Shown here: positions 12,701 to 27,700 of the stretch, piece by piece | Layout: each line of letters begins with the position of its first letter | Position numbering within the stretch: the first letter of the stretch is position 1 | Source: Agrypnia vestita | Taxonomy: Eukaryota; Arthropoda; Insecta; Trichoptera; Phryganeidae | Reading direction: 5' to 3' | DNA length: 64,000 nt | Assembly: GCA_016648135.1 (NCBI GenBank) | Contig: JADDOH010002618.1 | Coordinates: 62,001 to 126,000, forward strand | The notes under the pieces: model-generated | Told to the model about the DNA's origin: nothing | Database searches by the model: none | Seen by the model: only the letters and a program-made list of their open reading frames with translations | Translations under genes and position numbers: made by a program

Positions 12701-15700
12701 TGACAATTTGTTTTCATAAAATAAATAAAATGAATTTTTTAATTACTTTTAGGCAATAAACATTTCAGAATAATGCAAATGTATTTTATTATTTTTCTTT
12801 GGACTAGCAAGGCAATTTATTTCATTTTCCAGTCATTAAACGTATCATGTTACCTTAAAATCAAATATATTTATGTCATATTTTTACAACATCATCGCTA
12901 AGTGCCGTAAACATATTATTTTATATTTATGACAGTTGTCCAGAAAAGCTACAATTTTGAGAAAAGATTTTAATTTATAGTAACATGCAAGTAGTTTCCA
13001 CAGATAACTGATCACCTTAAAATACCTTCTCATCATCTGTGCGTTTGTAGATTGTAACAAATAGTTGATGTGTATGTATTTTTAAATTAACAAGTCACAA
13101 ATCCCAAAATGTTAATTTCATGGTTTTCAAGCCTCTTGCGCCAGAAATCAATACATTTTAGGTCAAATAATTAGAAATTTATATGAAATTTGATGAGTAT
13201 GTATTTTTTAATTAACAAGTCACAAATCCCAAAATGTTAATTTCATGGTTTTCAAGCCTCTTGCGCCAGAAATCAATACATTTTAGGTCAAATAATTAGA
13301 AATTTTTATGAAATTTGATGAGTATGTATTTTTAAATTAACAAGTCACAAATCCCAAAATGTTAATTTCATGGTTTTCAAGCCTCTTGCGCCAGAAATCA
13401 ATACATTTTAGGTCAAATAATTAGAAATTTTTATGAAATTTGATGAATTTAAAATTTGAATTTGAAAAAAATATTTCGATTTTTTCGCAAGGAGAACAAC
13501 AAATATATTTAGTAATAGAAATGTCACGATCTTTGCATAATAAATATTGCATTTTCGAAATGATTTTTTGAAATATGCAAAAATACAGATGTTTCTCACA
13601 AAAATAATAGTTCTCTTCATGAATTTCGCAATTGCATGGCAATTTTTTTTGTACCTCGAATTTTGAATTAACGGGGTTCTATTGTTAGTATGTACGTTAG
13701 ATATGTGTTAGATCTTCAAAAAAGATCTTGCCTTACAATTTTACTTTGTTTGCTTTACTATACAATCTGATGTGTCATACAAAGAAACCTTGTGAAAAGT
13801 AATAACAAATCATGTAACTAAATGGCTGTGCCCAAAATGAACAAATTAGCCATATCTCAATTGAAAAGCGTTCAATTTACCTCAAAACTTCCTCCTCTCC
13901 TCACAAAGGCCTGGGAGCAGACAAACATGACGAGAAGAATGACCATCAGAGCTATTCCTGTTGGGTTAGCACACCCTCCCACTAATCCAAATAAGCCTGG
14001 CTCTGCTGTAAGGAGCCATTGGCTGAGGGTGAAATTAGCCTTGTTTATTACCGGATCATTCACAACAATGACACCTGGTGAGAAAAATTTGAATTGTTAA
14101 AATATATATAATAATTAATTTATAGAAAATATGATTTGTTTACAGCAAATGGTGCATATGTCAAAATATGAATAAGATTTTTTTTTCAAAAACTTTATTA
14201 CTCTCAGTTTACTATGGTTCCATTTACAACAATTCACAGTGACGGTGTTTCTCCTCACAAAGGACAAGCTATGAAATCTAAAAGCTTAACAATGGCTGAT
14301 CTAGAGGATATTTTTCAAACATAGGGACCTTGACTGTTGAACTCGGTGAGATTAGACACGATTAGGAACATAGTGAGGAGGTAAAAAGGAGTGTAATAGC
14401 ATCCACCGGACTTTATTCTGTATTTCGATATCCTTTTCTTTTTTTCTTCAAATATCAATTTTCTTTTAAATACAAATATGTAGGTATAACAAGAATAATC
14501 AAATATGTAGCTAGTCCCCAGGCAGCAAAAACATACCGGTCAAAGGGGACATCAAAAATTAGAAGAACTATACTTATTGTGTATTTAACACTTAAAGACA
14601 TTAAATTATACCACCACCAACATTATAAAATTCAACGACTGTATGAAAGAATCCGTGCCATTCTCTATCTGTTCTCAATATATCCTTCTTGTATATGGGG
14701 TATAAAAGCAAAGGCAGCAATATCCAAAAAAATTTAATGCAGTCATCGAAGATAACTAATTTATAATGTACTGAATTGAAGATTTTATGGGAAACAAAGG
14801 CCTTAAATTGATGGGAAACATGATTTTGGAAGGTATAGATACATAAAATCTAGAATTCAGTACATTAAATTAGTAATCCTCGGTGACTGCATTCAAAATA
14901 TTTCTTTAATTTTTTGAATATTCCTGCTTTTGCTTTTATATCCCATATATGATCTCTCACCCTTGTCTATCGTGGGTGTATGTCGCTATTCTGGTACAAG
15001 GTGATGTTGGTTTTTAATGATTTATTTTATATTTTATAAAGCATTTTTATCTTTTCGATATACATTTATCAATACTTCGTCTAAGTTTGGCATATTGATA
15101 ATTTTATACAGGTCAGTGGTTCTGGTATAGCGATTTGAATTAAATGTATTTTTAAGTGCTTTGTTTATAATAATTCTTTGTACCATTCCATCGCGCCTAT
15201 ATATCGCACTGAGACTAGATATCCATATCCTTACATTCCACAAATTCAGATATGTACATCACACCACTCCAGAAATAATAAAACATATCATTACTCTTTC
15301 AATTGCCACTACTGTTAAGTATGTTTAGTTTAATATGGTATTTTACTTACTGAAGTTGAGTAGATGCATGAGTGTGTGCAAAACACTGAAGAAAAATATT
15401 AGCATCCCGGTGACTTTGTGAAGATAAATGTGTTGGTCCAGCGGCAGAACTAATCCGAGGCCTCTAGTTCTTAAAAATGTTATACACCGACGTAACATCA
15501 GTACTAATACCCACATGCAGTCAAAATTGAGACACTGTCCTGTAAGTTTAAAATATAAAAATGTATGTGAGAAAAAGTTTAGCCAAGAGGAAGACAAAAT
15601 TGATTTAATCATATTATATTAGAAATAATAGAATACTCTAAAGAAATAACATTACAGTGGGCGGGCCATACTTTTCAGAAGACAGACAATTAAAAAAAAA

Positions 15701-18700
15701 TTGTCAGGCAGATTCATTGATAACCATGGAGAATCTGGAGATCGAAAAGCCACCAAAATCCTTTTAGACTGACAAAATCGTTGAACTTTATGAAAATACG
15801 TGGCAATAAATAACAATAGTGAAAAAAGGTATGAGACGCTTAGGGAAGTCTTCATACAGCAGTTGATGAAAATAAGAGCCAGAAAGGAGGCCTTCATCCA
15901 GACAGATTGATTGACATCTCGACAGGGTAATTTTTTAAAACGTGTTCTGTTTTGTCATTGTTATATAGGTATTTTAATATCACAAAGAATATATATTTTA
16001 TTTGAGGAAAACTTCAGTACATAAAAATTATAAAAACTTACCACAAGCCCTTGCAACAATCACATATCCATTAGAGTTTCTGTATTGTATAGATCTGGAT
16101 ATAAACAGCCCAAGATTGACAATAATGAAAGCAAAAAAGAACATGAGGAATACGTAGTTGTTCTTTATGTATGGTATGGAGAGTTGATAAGGTCTGAGGG
16201 CCAGGAGATGACCGAGTTTAGATGCTGGTGGTGGTTTAGGCTTCGGTGGGATCAGCCAACGATCTATACTGAAACAATAATATTGCATTATGTAATTCTT
16301 CTACTGAAATTCAAACTCAGGTAAGAAAAAGCCTGGTTCAAAATTTTAAAAGGTTAATAATTTTATTTGAATTGTATTGAAGTGCATGACTATTGATTAT
16401 TGATATTAGGGCAATGTTGTTACAAAATTTTTGACTCATGATTTAGGTAAGAATCTACGTACACATGTATGTACCTACTTGTACTATAGACCAACTCTGT
16501 TACACAGTGTATTTATAGAGCAAATCAATATTGAAAACGTTCAAAAGGTGAAATAATCCGTTAAACAAGTGTTTTATTCCAAAATTCAACTTTTATTTCT
16601 CATGTGCGAAGTTCAAATTTTTGAAAAATCAATTTTTGTAATAATAAAAAATAAAACTACATTCTTGACTAATTTGATCGTTTATTATTTATTCTATACT
16701 TGATAGCTATTGTTTGTTTGATATGTGTATGTCGTAATAATTAATTATTTATTTTTATAATTAATTATTGTGTATGACTGCGCTTAGAACTAATAATTTT
16801 AAATTTGTGTTTTTATTTTTTTTTTCCTTAATTCCAAGAAATTGTTAATTTAATTTATGTTCCAAATAATTTAAATAAACTATTTCTTTAATACTTGTAA
16901 TAATAATTTTTGAATTAAGATACATTATAGAAGTCTTACAGAGACTATTTATATAGAAAACATGTGTGGAAGTGGTTTAGGGCTATCTATGAGCTGGCTT
17001 AAGTGATCAGTTTATACAATGCAACATTCACCATTTCCACACATTATCAAATTTTTTAAAGTTGTATACGTTCTAAATCTGTACCCTTTTAAGTATTTTA
17101 AGGGGCTATACTAGAGATATCTATAGTCCTTCCCATGATGTAGTATATATAGATTTCTCAGCTGATTGGATGATTATTTATGAGTTTATCTGGATTTGAA
17201 TCATTTAATGAATAAATAACTAAATTAGTTGTAAAAAAATGAAACAAACTTTTATCGAGTTATAGATGGAAAAATAGAAAGAAGAAAAAAAGTGGACGAG
17301 AGAGGGATCGACGGATAGAGCTAAAATGATAAAAGGAATGCTGATTAAGGTCAATAGGGCAAAGAACATTGAACATGTTTTTAGGCAATATATAGCAGTA
17401 TACCTGATTGTTAAATTTTCTAGTAGGCCTCCATGTTTTTCAAGTTGGTTCTTTAGGGATTCATAAGTAATAGCTCCTCTCCTATTAGGATCAGCATCTT
17501 CAAGTAGCGCATCTGATAAGTCCGAAATCTGTTGATCATTAAATTTCATTCCATTTTCTTCCATACAAGCACGGAGAACATGTCTCAATTCTCGCTGCTG
17601 AATCAAGCCATCACCTGAAAATTTTATTCACCATATCAGTTAAAGCAACATAATGACATTTCTCAAAAGAGTGCCAAATGATAGAATTTTTAAAATATTT
17701 GTTTAAGGTGAGTTGAGATAAGTGCATACAAGGGGAAAGTGCATCTAATGCTTCTGCCTTATATACATATCATGTTACAATGGTGCGATCTTAGATGATT
17801 TTGTTAAAATCAGTTTAATCCATGCTATGAAAAATAGGAACAACACGGTCTACATTGTCAGTTATTAGAATTCAAATTTTGAACACTGGTTTTTCTTGAC
17901 ATGCGACTTGGGAGTGTCTTCGTAAATTATTTATAGCTTCACAAAAAATTGTGTTACAGACACACAACTCTTAAATTGAGTTATATTTTGTTTTGCATAT
18001 ATTGGTTTAACGAATATTTAAAGGAATTTTGATTTATAAGATTTATAAGATATACAGCCCCCACAATTTTTTCATACTGGAGGAAGTTCATCAGTTAGTA
18101 AATAAATGCATTTATGTATGTGCGTATACTGTGACATTCAGGAAAATGCCTCAAAAATCAAATCAGCATACAATATGGGACTAGAAATATAATTTAGTGC
18201 TTATTCAGAGCATTCGGCAGTTTAAAAGGACAAATAATTAACACAATTGACTGTAATTGTTTTGTAAATAAATAAATACAGTTTTAAAGTGTTTTGTAAA
18301 TAAATAAATTTTGAATAAGTACCTACCTACTATAAAAGGTACAAAATATATTTCTAATAAAAAATGTGTTTAAAACACTCCTAGAATGGTATATGACAAA
18401 AGTCATTGTTATTTGCGTTTTTACAAAATAATATCCATTTAAATATCAGTTTGATAATTCAAAGTTTTTAAATTCTACCATTTTACTGATCATTGTCAGA
18501 TTTTCAACAAAATGTGGCAAGTGCACTGGTGGTGTTTACAAATATCTGAAGTATGTATTAAAAATAATATTATTTACCTACCTAACATAATATCTAAAAG
18601 TTGATATTATAAAAATGTTTAAGCTATCTATGAATATTTCGTTGAATTTTTTTTTTAATTTTCATGTGTTGAGTGTATTTTTTGGAAACAGCAGGTTAGA

Positions 18701-21700
18701 GATTCAAGCTAAATAAAAGATTTCCCGATAAAGGGACCATTACTCCCGAAACATGATGATTATTCAATAAATATTGATTTTATACAAAGTGTTTTTTTTA
18801 TTATTAATATGAATATAACGTGTTTTGTGAGCCCTGATAGAATTTTACGCATAATGCTTTCTAATAAATATAAATTAGGAATCTGTAAAAGCAACATTGC
18901 CAAATTGAAGGATTATTACTTCCAAGAGATGTCGCTAGTAGTTACTTTCTGTCAAATATTGTGTATTTGCAAAGTTACAAAACATGTTGGCGTGTTCTCG
19001 TGAAAACGAATTAGATTAAATTTTGATGATTATTATTTATCACGAAATCACTTAGTTATTCATTAAGATAGTGTGGACACGTGACAGCTCGCTCGGAGTT
19101 AGTTACTTTGGGGCGAACACGACGAGACGGCAAAGCTATAAAATATTTTTAATTAATTAATGAACTAGAAATAATAAAAATGAATAAATAATTTAATAGA
19201 AAATGTACTTCGGAAATATGATTAGATCATTCTTAAAAGTATTATTATGTATGACAGAGGAACGCAAGACGCACCTGGCGCAAGCCAAGTTATAATAAAT
19301 AGGTAGGTAAGTAATCTTAATTAGGTACCTACTAATGATTGGCAAATGATTTTACTTCCTTATCGCTTACTTAATGCGAACTTGTGACATGCGAGTTCTT
19401 TCACAAACCTAAAAATGCTATCTTTTAAAAAATAAATATTTATATTTAGGTATTTCAATAATACCTATATAGTAGCCAAGAAGTTTAACTTCTTGGCTTC
19501 TATATATTACTTCTTAAGCCCGGTGTGTCAAGTTGGATTAAAGTAAAAGTTCGTTTAAAGGATAGATTTATGCGTTCTCCACCAATCAAACGATCCGTTT
19601 CCGTAAAAATCTATGCTTTAAGCGAACTTTTATTTTAATACAACTTGAAACAACCGGGCCTTATTGATTTGGTTTTGCGTAGATATAAAATGCTTTTAAG
19701 GAATGTGCTATAGATACATATTAACCTATGTCAAAACCACACATAAAAATTGTAAAATTCGTTAAAAAAATACAAGTAAAAATACCTACTTAAATTATTA
19801 TATTGTATGCAAAGATGTAAAAAGTAAAAAAAAAAATAAAAAAAATAACAGATACCTAGTGAAATGAGAGAAAAAAACCTAACCCATAAAAACCAAGTTT
19901 ATATTATACTCCCTTTCTCATTTATATTGTTTCCAATTTGATATTCTATCAGCATTTATTCCTCTTACTTTAAGTTCATGTGGAAAATCTATTCCATGTA
20001 TATTATTATCCTTAAAACTTATAGAATATTAAAAACGTTATAATTGGTATAGGGGGGCACGGCGTCGGTGAAACCGTCTGATCGGACCCATGGCTCGAGT
20101 CAGACTAGTTGAAACAGGTTTCGCGCCTTTCTGATTTGTATGGTTTCCAATTTGAAAAAACCATTAAAATTTCGAAAAATCCAAAATTATACTATAAATA
20201 AAAAAATTTAAACGAAAATTTGTTAGATCATTTTTATCGTCGCCATGAGTCTGCCTGCAAAATTTCAGCTCGATTGGATCACGGGAAAAACGATCCAAAG
20301 TTTTTTCGGCAGACAAGCAGGCGCTACAAGTTAAAAGACAGAGAGTAAAAACCCAAAAATGATGTCATAGAAGGAATAAACCATAATAACCAACGGTTCC
20401 AAAATAAATTCAAACCTACCTATTTATTATGAAGATTGCTATAGGAGGGATTTAAAAGATATGATTTAGTTTCGATTTTCACACTATAATTAAATTGCTG
20501 GTAAATGAAAATTTGTTCAATGTTTGATACATCGTTATATGTAAGGATTTTTATAATTCTATTTTTATTTAGGTACATCTTCAACAATGATTAAACATCT
20601 TTACATCTTTATTTCAAATGAAATGTCAGAGGACTATGGCAGAGAGTTGGAAATGAAATATTCTTGACCACTTACCATCCAGATCATAAACTTTGAAGAG
20701 AAATCTTATTTTATCATCTGGAGACTGTCCTGCAAATTGGTGCATGGAATCCAAGAACTCCTGCAACGAAATGGCTCCCGAGTTGTCTTTGTCGAATATT
20801 TGGAAGACGCGCTCGGTGAAGAATGGCTGAAATGTAATGTTTGTCAGGTTAACTAAATACCCATTCGGTCCATAAAACGATTTAGTAATACAACGACAGA
20901 TCGCCCACACTTGACTCACATTTTTTGAGATGACGATCTTTTGAAATTCTTCTCTCCTGATCTCCTTTTCGTCTCCGACAGTTTGTCTGAATAACTGCTC
21001 GAGCCATTCCAGACTGCTCTTGTCGAAACCAATTCTCGGTCTGCAATTTTTTGAAGAATATAATTTAGATAAAAACAATTAGATTTTCGCAATGAAGGAT
21101 TAAATTCGTGATCTCGTAGAATGATTACTGATCACTTGGTCATGGGTGAAACAGACGAATGCGTACCTAAATCAAATAAGTCATCTACCCTATCATGAAA
21201 TAAAAATATTCGAGATCATTTGAGATCCTTTTTGAAGGTTAGTAGAAAATTAGCTTATTAAAAAAGGTGTCCTGACAATAACCTGCAATACAAGAGTAAA
21301 TGAGAACATTAATTCTCAAACATTTATTTTTAGTGTTTTACAAAGCAGAAAAATAAATTATAATAAAATAAAACGCTTTGTAAATATTTTGTGACCATAA
21401 AAGAATTATAATTTCATATATTTTATAATCGAATCAATCAAATAACACAATGAGGGTGTAGGTATATTGACAAGAAAAAAACTTTCATTCTCATGATGAA
21501 ATTTATGAAAACATGCAATTATAGGAATGTTCATTTGTATTTAGCGATGTGTTGTTATTTTTTGTTTGACGTGGAAAATTTGTACCTAACAGGATGTAAA
21601 GTAAAACTAAACCAGCTTCGTTTAATATTTATTTATTGCCAGTGAAGTTTCCTCTTCATTCCAGACTAGAAATTTACTTTTCAATGATTTTGCATTGCGC

Positions 21701-24700
21701 AGGAAGTCTAGTCACAGCATGAGAATTGTGCATTTTTGATTAAATAAGTCTCCACATAGCCTCGGGTAGAATACGAGCATATCGGGCATTGGTAGCGCTT
21801 GGAAAAGTTTAATATAAATTACACGGTTTCTACTAACTGTTATTATTAATTTATTCAATAATCATAAAGTTTAACATGCATATAATGCACAAAAAAATAA
21901 AATAATTTGAAAAAGAAAAAAACTGATTCAATTCACGTTCATTAGATTAACGGGCGTTTCATTGTATCCGGTCTTTGTCAGTGCCGACGAGAAAAAAATT
22001 GGCGGACCGGGCCCAGGTGATATTGAAATAAACTGGTAAATTAACTAGTTGGATGATTTATTGTATAGAACTACAAGTATAGTTATCATTTAGACTAGAT
22101 TTTTACTACATATAATGAAGTTCTCCCGAAATGTTTGTTTTATTACTAGCTTCATCTCTCTTTCCAAGCAGAAGTGAGGTAGGTACAGCGAATAAAACTT
22201 ATGAATAATTATAGTTTTTAACAGACAAGAAAAATATTTAAATGTTATAAACTGTATAGGTAATATTCCGAAAGAAAAAAGATCACAAACTTCTATGATG
22301 TACAGTGGAATGAAATTATAATATGAAACTACTAGGGGATATTAGAGATGAAATCATCATCATCATCATTCTTGGCGCTACAACCGTTGGTGGGTCTTGG
22401 CCTCCTCAATAATTTTCCTCCACTCATCTCGGTCTAATGCCAGCTCTCTCCAGTTTCGAAGCTCTAAGGCAGAGATATCTTTGAGGACGTTGTCACTCCA
22501 TCTTAATTTTGGCCTTCCTAAGCTCCTTCGCCCTATTGGCCTTGAGTTCAGCAGGGACTTTGGTGCTTGATGCTCGGAGTTTCTCTCCACATGACCCAGC
22601 CACCGAAGTCTTCCCAGTTTTATAAATTTTGTGACGTTTGGCTCTTTAAAAAGAGTATAGAGCTCATTGTTGTAAAGTCTGCGCCAAAGTCCATTTTCTA
22701 GAACCGGTCCGAAGATACGCTTCAAAATTTTCCTTTCAAAAACGTCCAGTGCTCGCTCATTCCTCTTAGTTAGTACCCATGTCTCAGCTGCGTACGTGAT
22801 CACTGGTCTAATAAGCGTTTTGTACACTAATATCTTGGTGTTTCTGGACAGCAGTCTGGATTTTATCTGCTTTTGTAGGCAGAAAAAACAGCGATTTGCG
22901 TTCACTATGCGCTTCTGGATCTCTTCTGTAGTATTAGTGTTGCTTGTTATCAGGGATCCTAGATATGTAAATCTTGGTACCGTTTCAAAATTTTGACTTC
23001 CACACGAGAGAGTTGGGATTTGTTGGGTGCATCTTACGGCCATGTATTTGGTCATCTGCTGCTTTACTATGAGACCCATGTTTTTGGCAGAACTTTTTAT
23101 TTAAAGATTTATGAAGGCATTAGATAAAGCATCTGGACCATTAGAGATGAAAAGAATACCTATAATGACTTTTAATATGAAAAAATAAGTGATGCTTTTT
23201 AATAAAAATTAAATGTACCTACTTGTATCTAAAGCTGTATATATTAGGAAATATAAAATTATTGTATTACCTACTTTAAGAATTAAAAAAAAGTGATATT
23301 AAATAGATAATAATATATTCCAAGGGTGCTTTGAACAAAAAGAAGCAGAGAACTGGCCCAGCTGATATTTTAATAAAAATAACTAAAGTGTATTCTCGAT
23401 TATCTGGGGCGGCATTAACCGGGTCCATTTTTAAATAACGCTTCCAAAGACTGCATAATAGTTTTTATGCTGTTATTTTACATATGGATGCTGGACATTT
23501 TGCTTAATTACAATTTTAAATTAAAATAATGATAATAATATATAATAATATTGGAGTAGCTTGTTATTGTAGTGGTGATGACCCTCGTCTAGTGATCCAG
23601 TGGCCGGTGGTTCGAGCCCCATTCCAGGACATCAGTAAGCCTTATTTTCAGGCAAACTTTCCCAGTTAAGAAACCATGCTCTTGAAGCACCAACTATGGT
23701 GGCTGAGACGCGGCTCCCCAAACAAATTACGTTTGCGCAGCTATCACATGGCAAAAGTGGGCCGAAAAAAGATACAAAGGCACCCTGAAGGCGAGCCTGA
23801 GGAAAATCCATCTCTGAGGACCCCCCTGCCCACGAGCACAACTTGTGAAAGGGTGTGCGGTTCCAGAAAAATGCCCCTCAGCCACGCTCGGACGCATAAT
23901 CAATAAAACACGGCAGACGTCATCTTCGCAACGAGAGACCACCAAATTGTCTTATGCGACTCGTATTCTGTGTTCGTAACTCTATTTACCAAAATAAAAT
24001 AAGAAGACAGAAAAATATGTGAATATGGCTAAAATTAATTCAATGCAATATTAATTTAAATGTTTATATTGACGATTTCATGATTTTCTGCAAATGTCAT
24101 TTTAAAATAAGTATTAAACTCGAGGGTAAGTAAAGACACACGCAAGATGATTAATTTCCAAACTTATTTAAAAATTAAAACGATAACATACCTCGTGGAA
24201 CGTTTGAATTTGGAGGGACTCGAGGAATAAGAGGAAGAGGATTTAGGGACTCCTGGACTCCTGTTTGGAAGGAATACAAAAGGTTACATGGGATTTTAGA
24301 CACCGTAATATCATTTTTGGAATCTGCACCATATTTACCTTGTATTACTAATTGTTGTGATGAACGCAAGTACTTCATCAGGGGTGGCGATGCCATCATT
24401 GTCTTGGTCTATCAGGCGAAATAGTTTGTCAACTATCTAGATCAAATAAACAACAATACTATTACATGGTCAGTACTTATATAAAGGAGAAATTATTTAC
24501 ATTTTCTTCACTGTACATTATACTATACATATTATCCTAAGAGTTTGATCAAAAATACGAGGAATTCTTAAATATCGCAGACTGTTTAAGCCATTTTTTT
24601 GTTGTGTTGGTATACTTAAGTAAAAACAATATTACTCTGGACATTGATCTGTTCCATGTCTCTGAGCGGGTTTTCCGTAGCAGGATTCTCCTACATCTTT

Positions 24701-27700
24701 GATATGAATGAATTTATATACGTTTGATATTTTGTTGTTTGTATATTTTCTCACTTGTTAATAATATTTGCGAATTAAACATTTTTTTTTAAAAGTTTGT
24801 AAATGTAAATGTTAGATTAAAAATAAATAAATTGAATTGAAATTGAAAAATAAATAAAATTGAATACATTTATTGTCTACTAAGGGGCGGTTGTTTTATT
24901 ATTATCCAGTAATAATAATAGTTAAGAAAAATGCGTGGATCTTTGCAAAAAAAGAGTTCTTTCATTGAGAAAAGGTGAAAAACGAAAAAATGTGAGCTTT
25001 TTGATTAATTCTTATTATCACTACTGATCAAACAACCGTCCCTAGGTGTACGTATATATTAATAAAATTTTACCCTTTAACTGTATCATAAAAAAATATG
25101 AAAACTTTAAAGAAAAAACTAAGAAAGTTTGTGATACTTGCTTTTGATTAGAAATTTGATATACTGATATTTTTACATTGTATATATTAGGAAATATAAA
25201 AACAAAAAAAAAATGAAACTAGCCTGCCTACAATTATATATCATATGAGTATTCTGTAACTAAATGTTAATAATGACTTGTAACATTTTTAAAATTCTTT
25301 CAAAAGAGTTCATTTATGTACAAGTCTTTAACATGGTGCAGCAGTTTTTGACTTAGGGCCTGTTTGATCAGAAGTTAGAGTAAGAGTTGAGCAAAAAGCA
25401 CAGATTTTTGCGAAAACGGGTGTTTTGATTGGCGGAGAATGCGAAAATCTATGCTTTTTTCCTAACTATTACTCTTACTTCTGATCAAACAACAGGCCCT
25501 TAATCTCTTAAACACTGAAAATAGCAGTAAATAACGACTGAAATTATATAATATTTTTATACGCCGGCATAAATAAATATACATGATTTTTGTTAGTAGA
25601 TATCTCGAATTTTCTAAATCTTCTAGAATCACACCTGATCAAATCGATACATTTATTTACGTATCTAGAATTGTAACTGAACATTACGTTACCCCTTTGG
25701 CCTGGAATATCTGGCTAAATCTGTCAGGAGTTATGACATCGTCGCCGCATAAAACGTAGGACACACTTTCCAGCTGCTCAACCAGGTCGATCTGCTTTTC
25801 ATCTCTGGAAATATGATATTTTGAGTTACTAATTATAAAAATGTACCTACACCAACGAGTTTCGGTTACGTTTAAAAAAATCGAAAGTAATTGAATCTAC
25901 TGATTTAGATTTATTAATTCCAACATGTAACTTTGAACACAATGATTTCATATTTTCAAATTAGAAAAAGCCATAGATGCTATGGAAGTCATAGAAAGGT
26001 ACGAAAGCGGATTAAAATGAATTATTTCTTAAACAATTTTTATTATTTTTATTTTTAATCGAAATTCAATAAAATATCTTATCAGAAACTACGGTTACAT
26101 AATAGGCATGATGACAGATTTTGAAATAACATTCTATATTGTAGGTACACGTCTACTATTACCGAAAATAACATTATTTCAGTAATAAACTAAGTTTTTA
26201 CGCAAATAATTGCATTTTCATCCACATATTTTTAATTTCGCGCAAAAACGCTCGCTTCGTCTACGTGACGTCAAGCCTCAGTAAACATTGCATTTTGTCT
26301 ATGGCAACGGTTCAAAGACACGGTGATGGGTACTGAGGCGTGACGTCATTCGCTCTGACCGGTGTTTCAGTTAAAATGGCGGATTGCACATTTTTATACT
26401 TTTATTTTAATGAAAATATTATTAATCTCAATGTGTGTATTAAAACTGGATAATTATTTAGAATCCTTTCAAAATATTTTCTTCTCTAAAATCATTTATT
26501 CTTTAATACTGTCATCATGCCTATTTCCTAATAATATTTTTGTATGTATGTTCTGAGAACACAATTACTGTATTAGAGGTATAATTATTAATTATTATTA
26601 GGTATAATTATAATTAGAAGTCTCACAGAGACGAAGCTGTATATACGAGAAACGTGTATGGAAGTCTTTTTATAGAATACTCATTTGGTAATGGGAGAAT
26701 CATTACCAGATCATTATCATTAAACATAGAGGTATCATTTTCAAGAAGGACTACAGATGTCTCTACCATAGCCCCTTAAAATATATGAAAGGTTTTCAGC
26801 TTTGGAACATATACGCAACATTCAAAAATTTGATAATGTGTGGATGTTCTTACGATGAAATTGATAAACGCGGCACTGTGTAGAGTGATCACTTAAGCCA
26901 GCTCGTATAGGTCGTAAGCCCTGGGCCATCTTATAAAAAGACTTCCATGCATGTTTCTCATTCTCTGTGAGACTTCTATAATTTATCTGTTTCTTTCTGT
27001 TTTGAATACGATAAATAATTTTTCAATGTTTCCTCTGCAGTTTTAAAATGTTATCCAATTTAAAATGGTTAGAAATACTTACATGAATTTTGTTTATGCA
27101 GGAGTTGAAATTATAATAAAAAGAATTTTATAAAATTCTAATCCATATAATGAAATAGATATAGATACATGTAAATTTTGAAAAATGAAAAAAAAAAAGG
27201 AAAACCAAAATGAAAAATAAAAAACAAAAAAAAGGTACTCACGTCAATCTTTCTTTCAGGAATTCCACCCAGTCTTCTTGCACCAGGTGTTCTTGTTCCT
27301 CTTGGTCGAACAGTTGGAAGATGAAGCCCAGCAATTCCTGAAAAAATAAAATTTAATTTTTATTTTTATTAATCAATTAAAAAAGACTTACAGAAAAATC
27401 AAATTAACGAAAAAATATTTTAGCTGCTACCGGGATTCGAACCAGCGGAACTCCATTCTATCCGAGGATGGCGCGTTATCCAATTTCGCCACGGCAGCTT
27501 GGTAAGTTAACGAAAACATTTCGAACTGATAAAATTTTCTTTAATATATTATTTTACGCCTTGCCAGATAAGTTGACAAGTTACGTCGTGTGGGGGCGAA
27601 CTCATTTTTACACAATTCGCGTTCATAAATAAGATGGCGCATCGTATTTGGGTTAATATTGAAAGATCGAACATGTTTTTGCATCAGAGATTACATTTTT

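Larger units (their letters stand above)
17700..20650. other. Nox5 intron 7, mostly unrecognised
   Basis: Apart from the repeats listed at 18722, 19517 and 19876, this intron is AT-rich with no further exon in phase and no recognised RNA gene. Confidence 0.4.

Noticed and set aside
13066..13440. CRISPR array
   Set aside because: Units are contiguous 125-bp tandem copies without unique spacers, and the genome is eukaryotic.
16085..16324. 79-residue plus-strand ORF
   Set aside because: Antisense to Nox5 exon 9.
27421..27501. Functional tRNA gene on the minus strand
   Set aside because: The acceptor stem pairs only in part, the anticodon loop is too long and the T stem is mismatched. It is duplicated with its flanks and sits in a repeat, so it is called a tRNA-like module.
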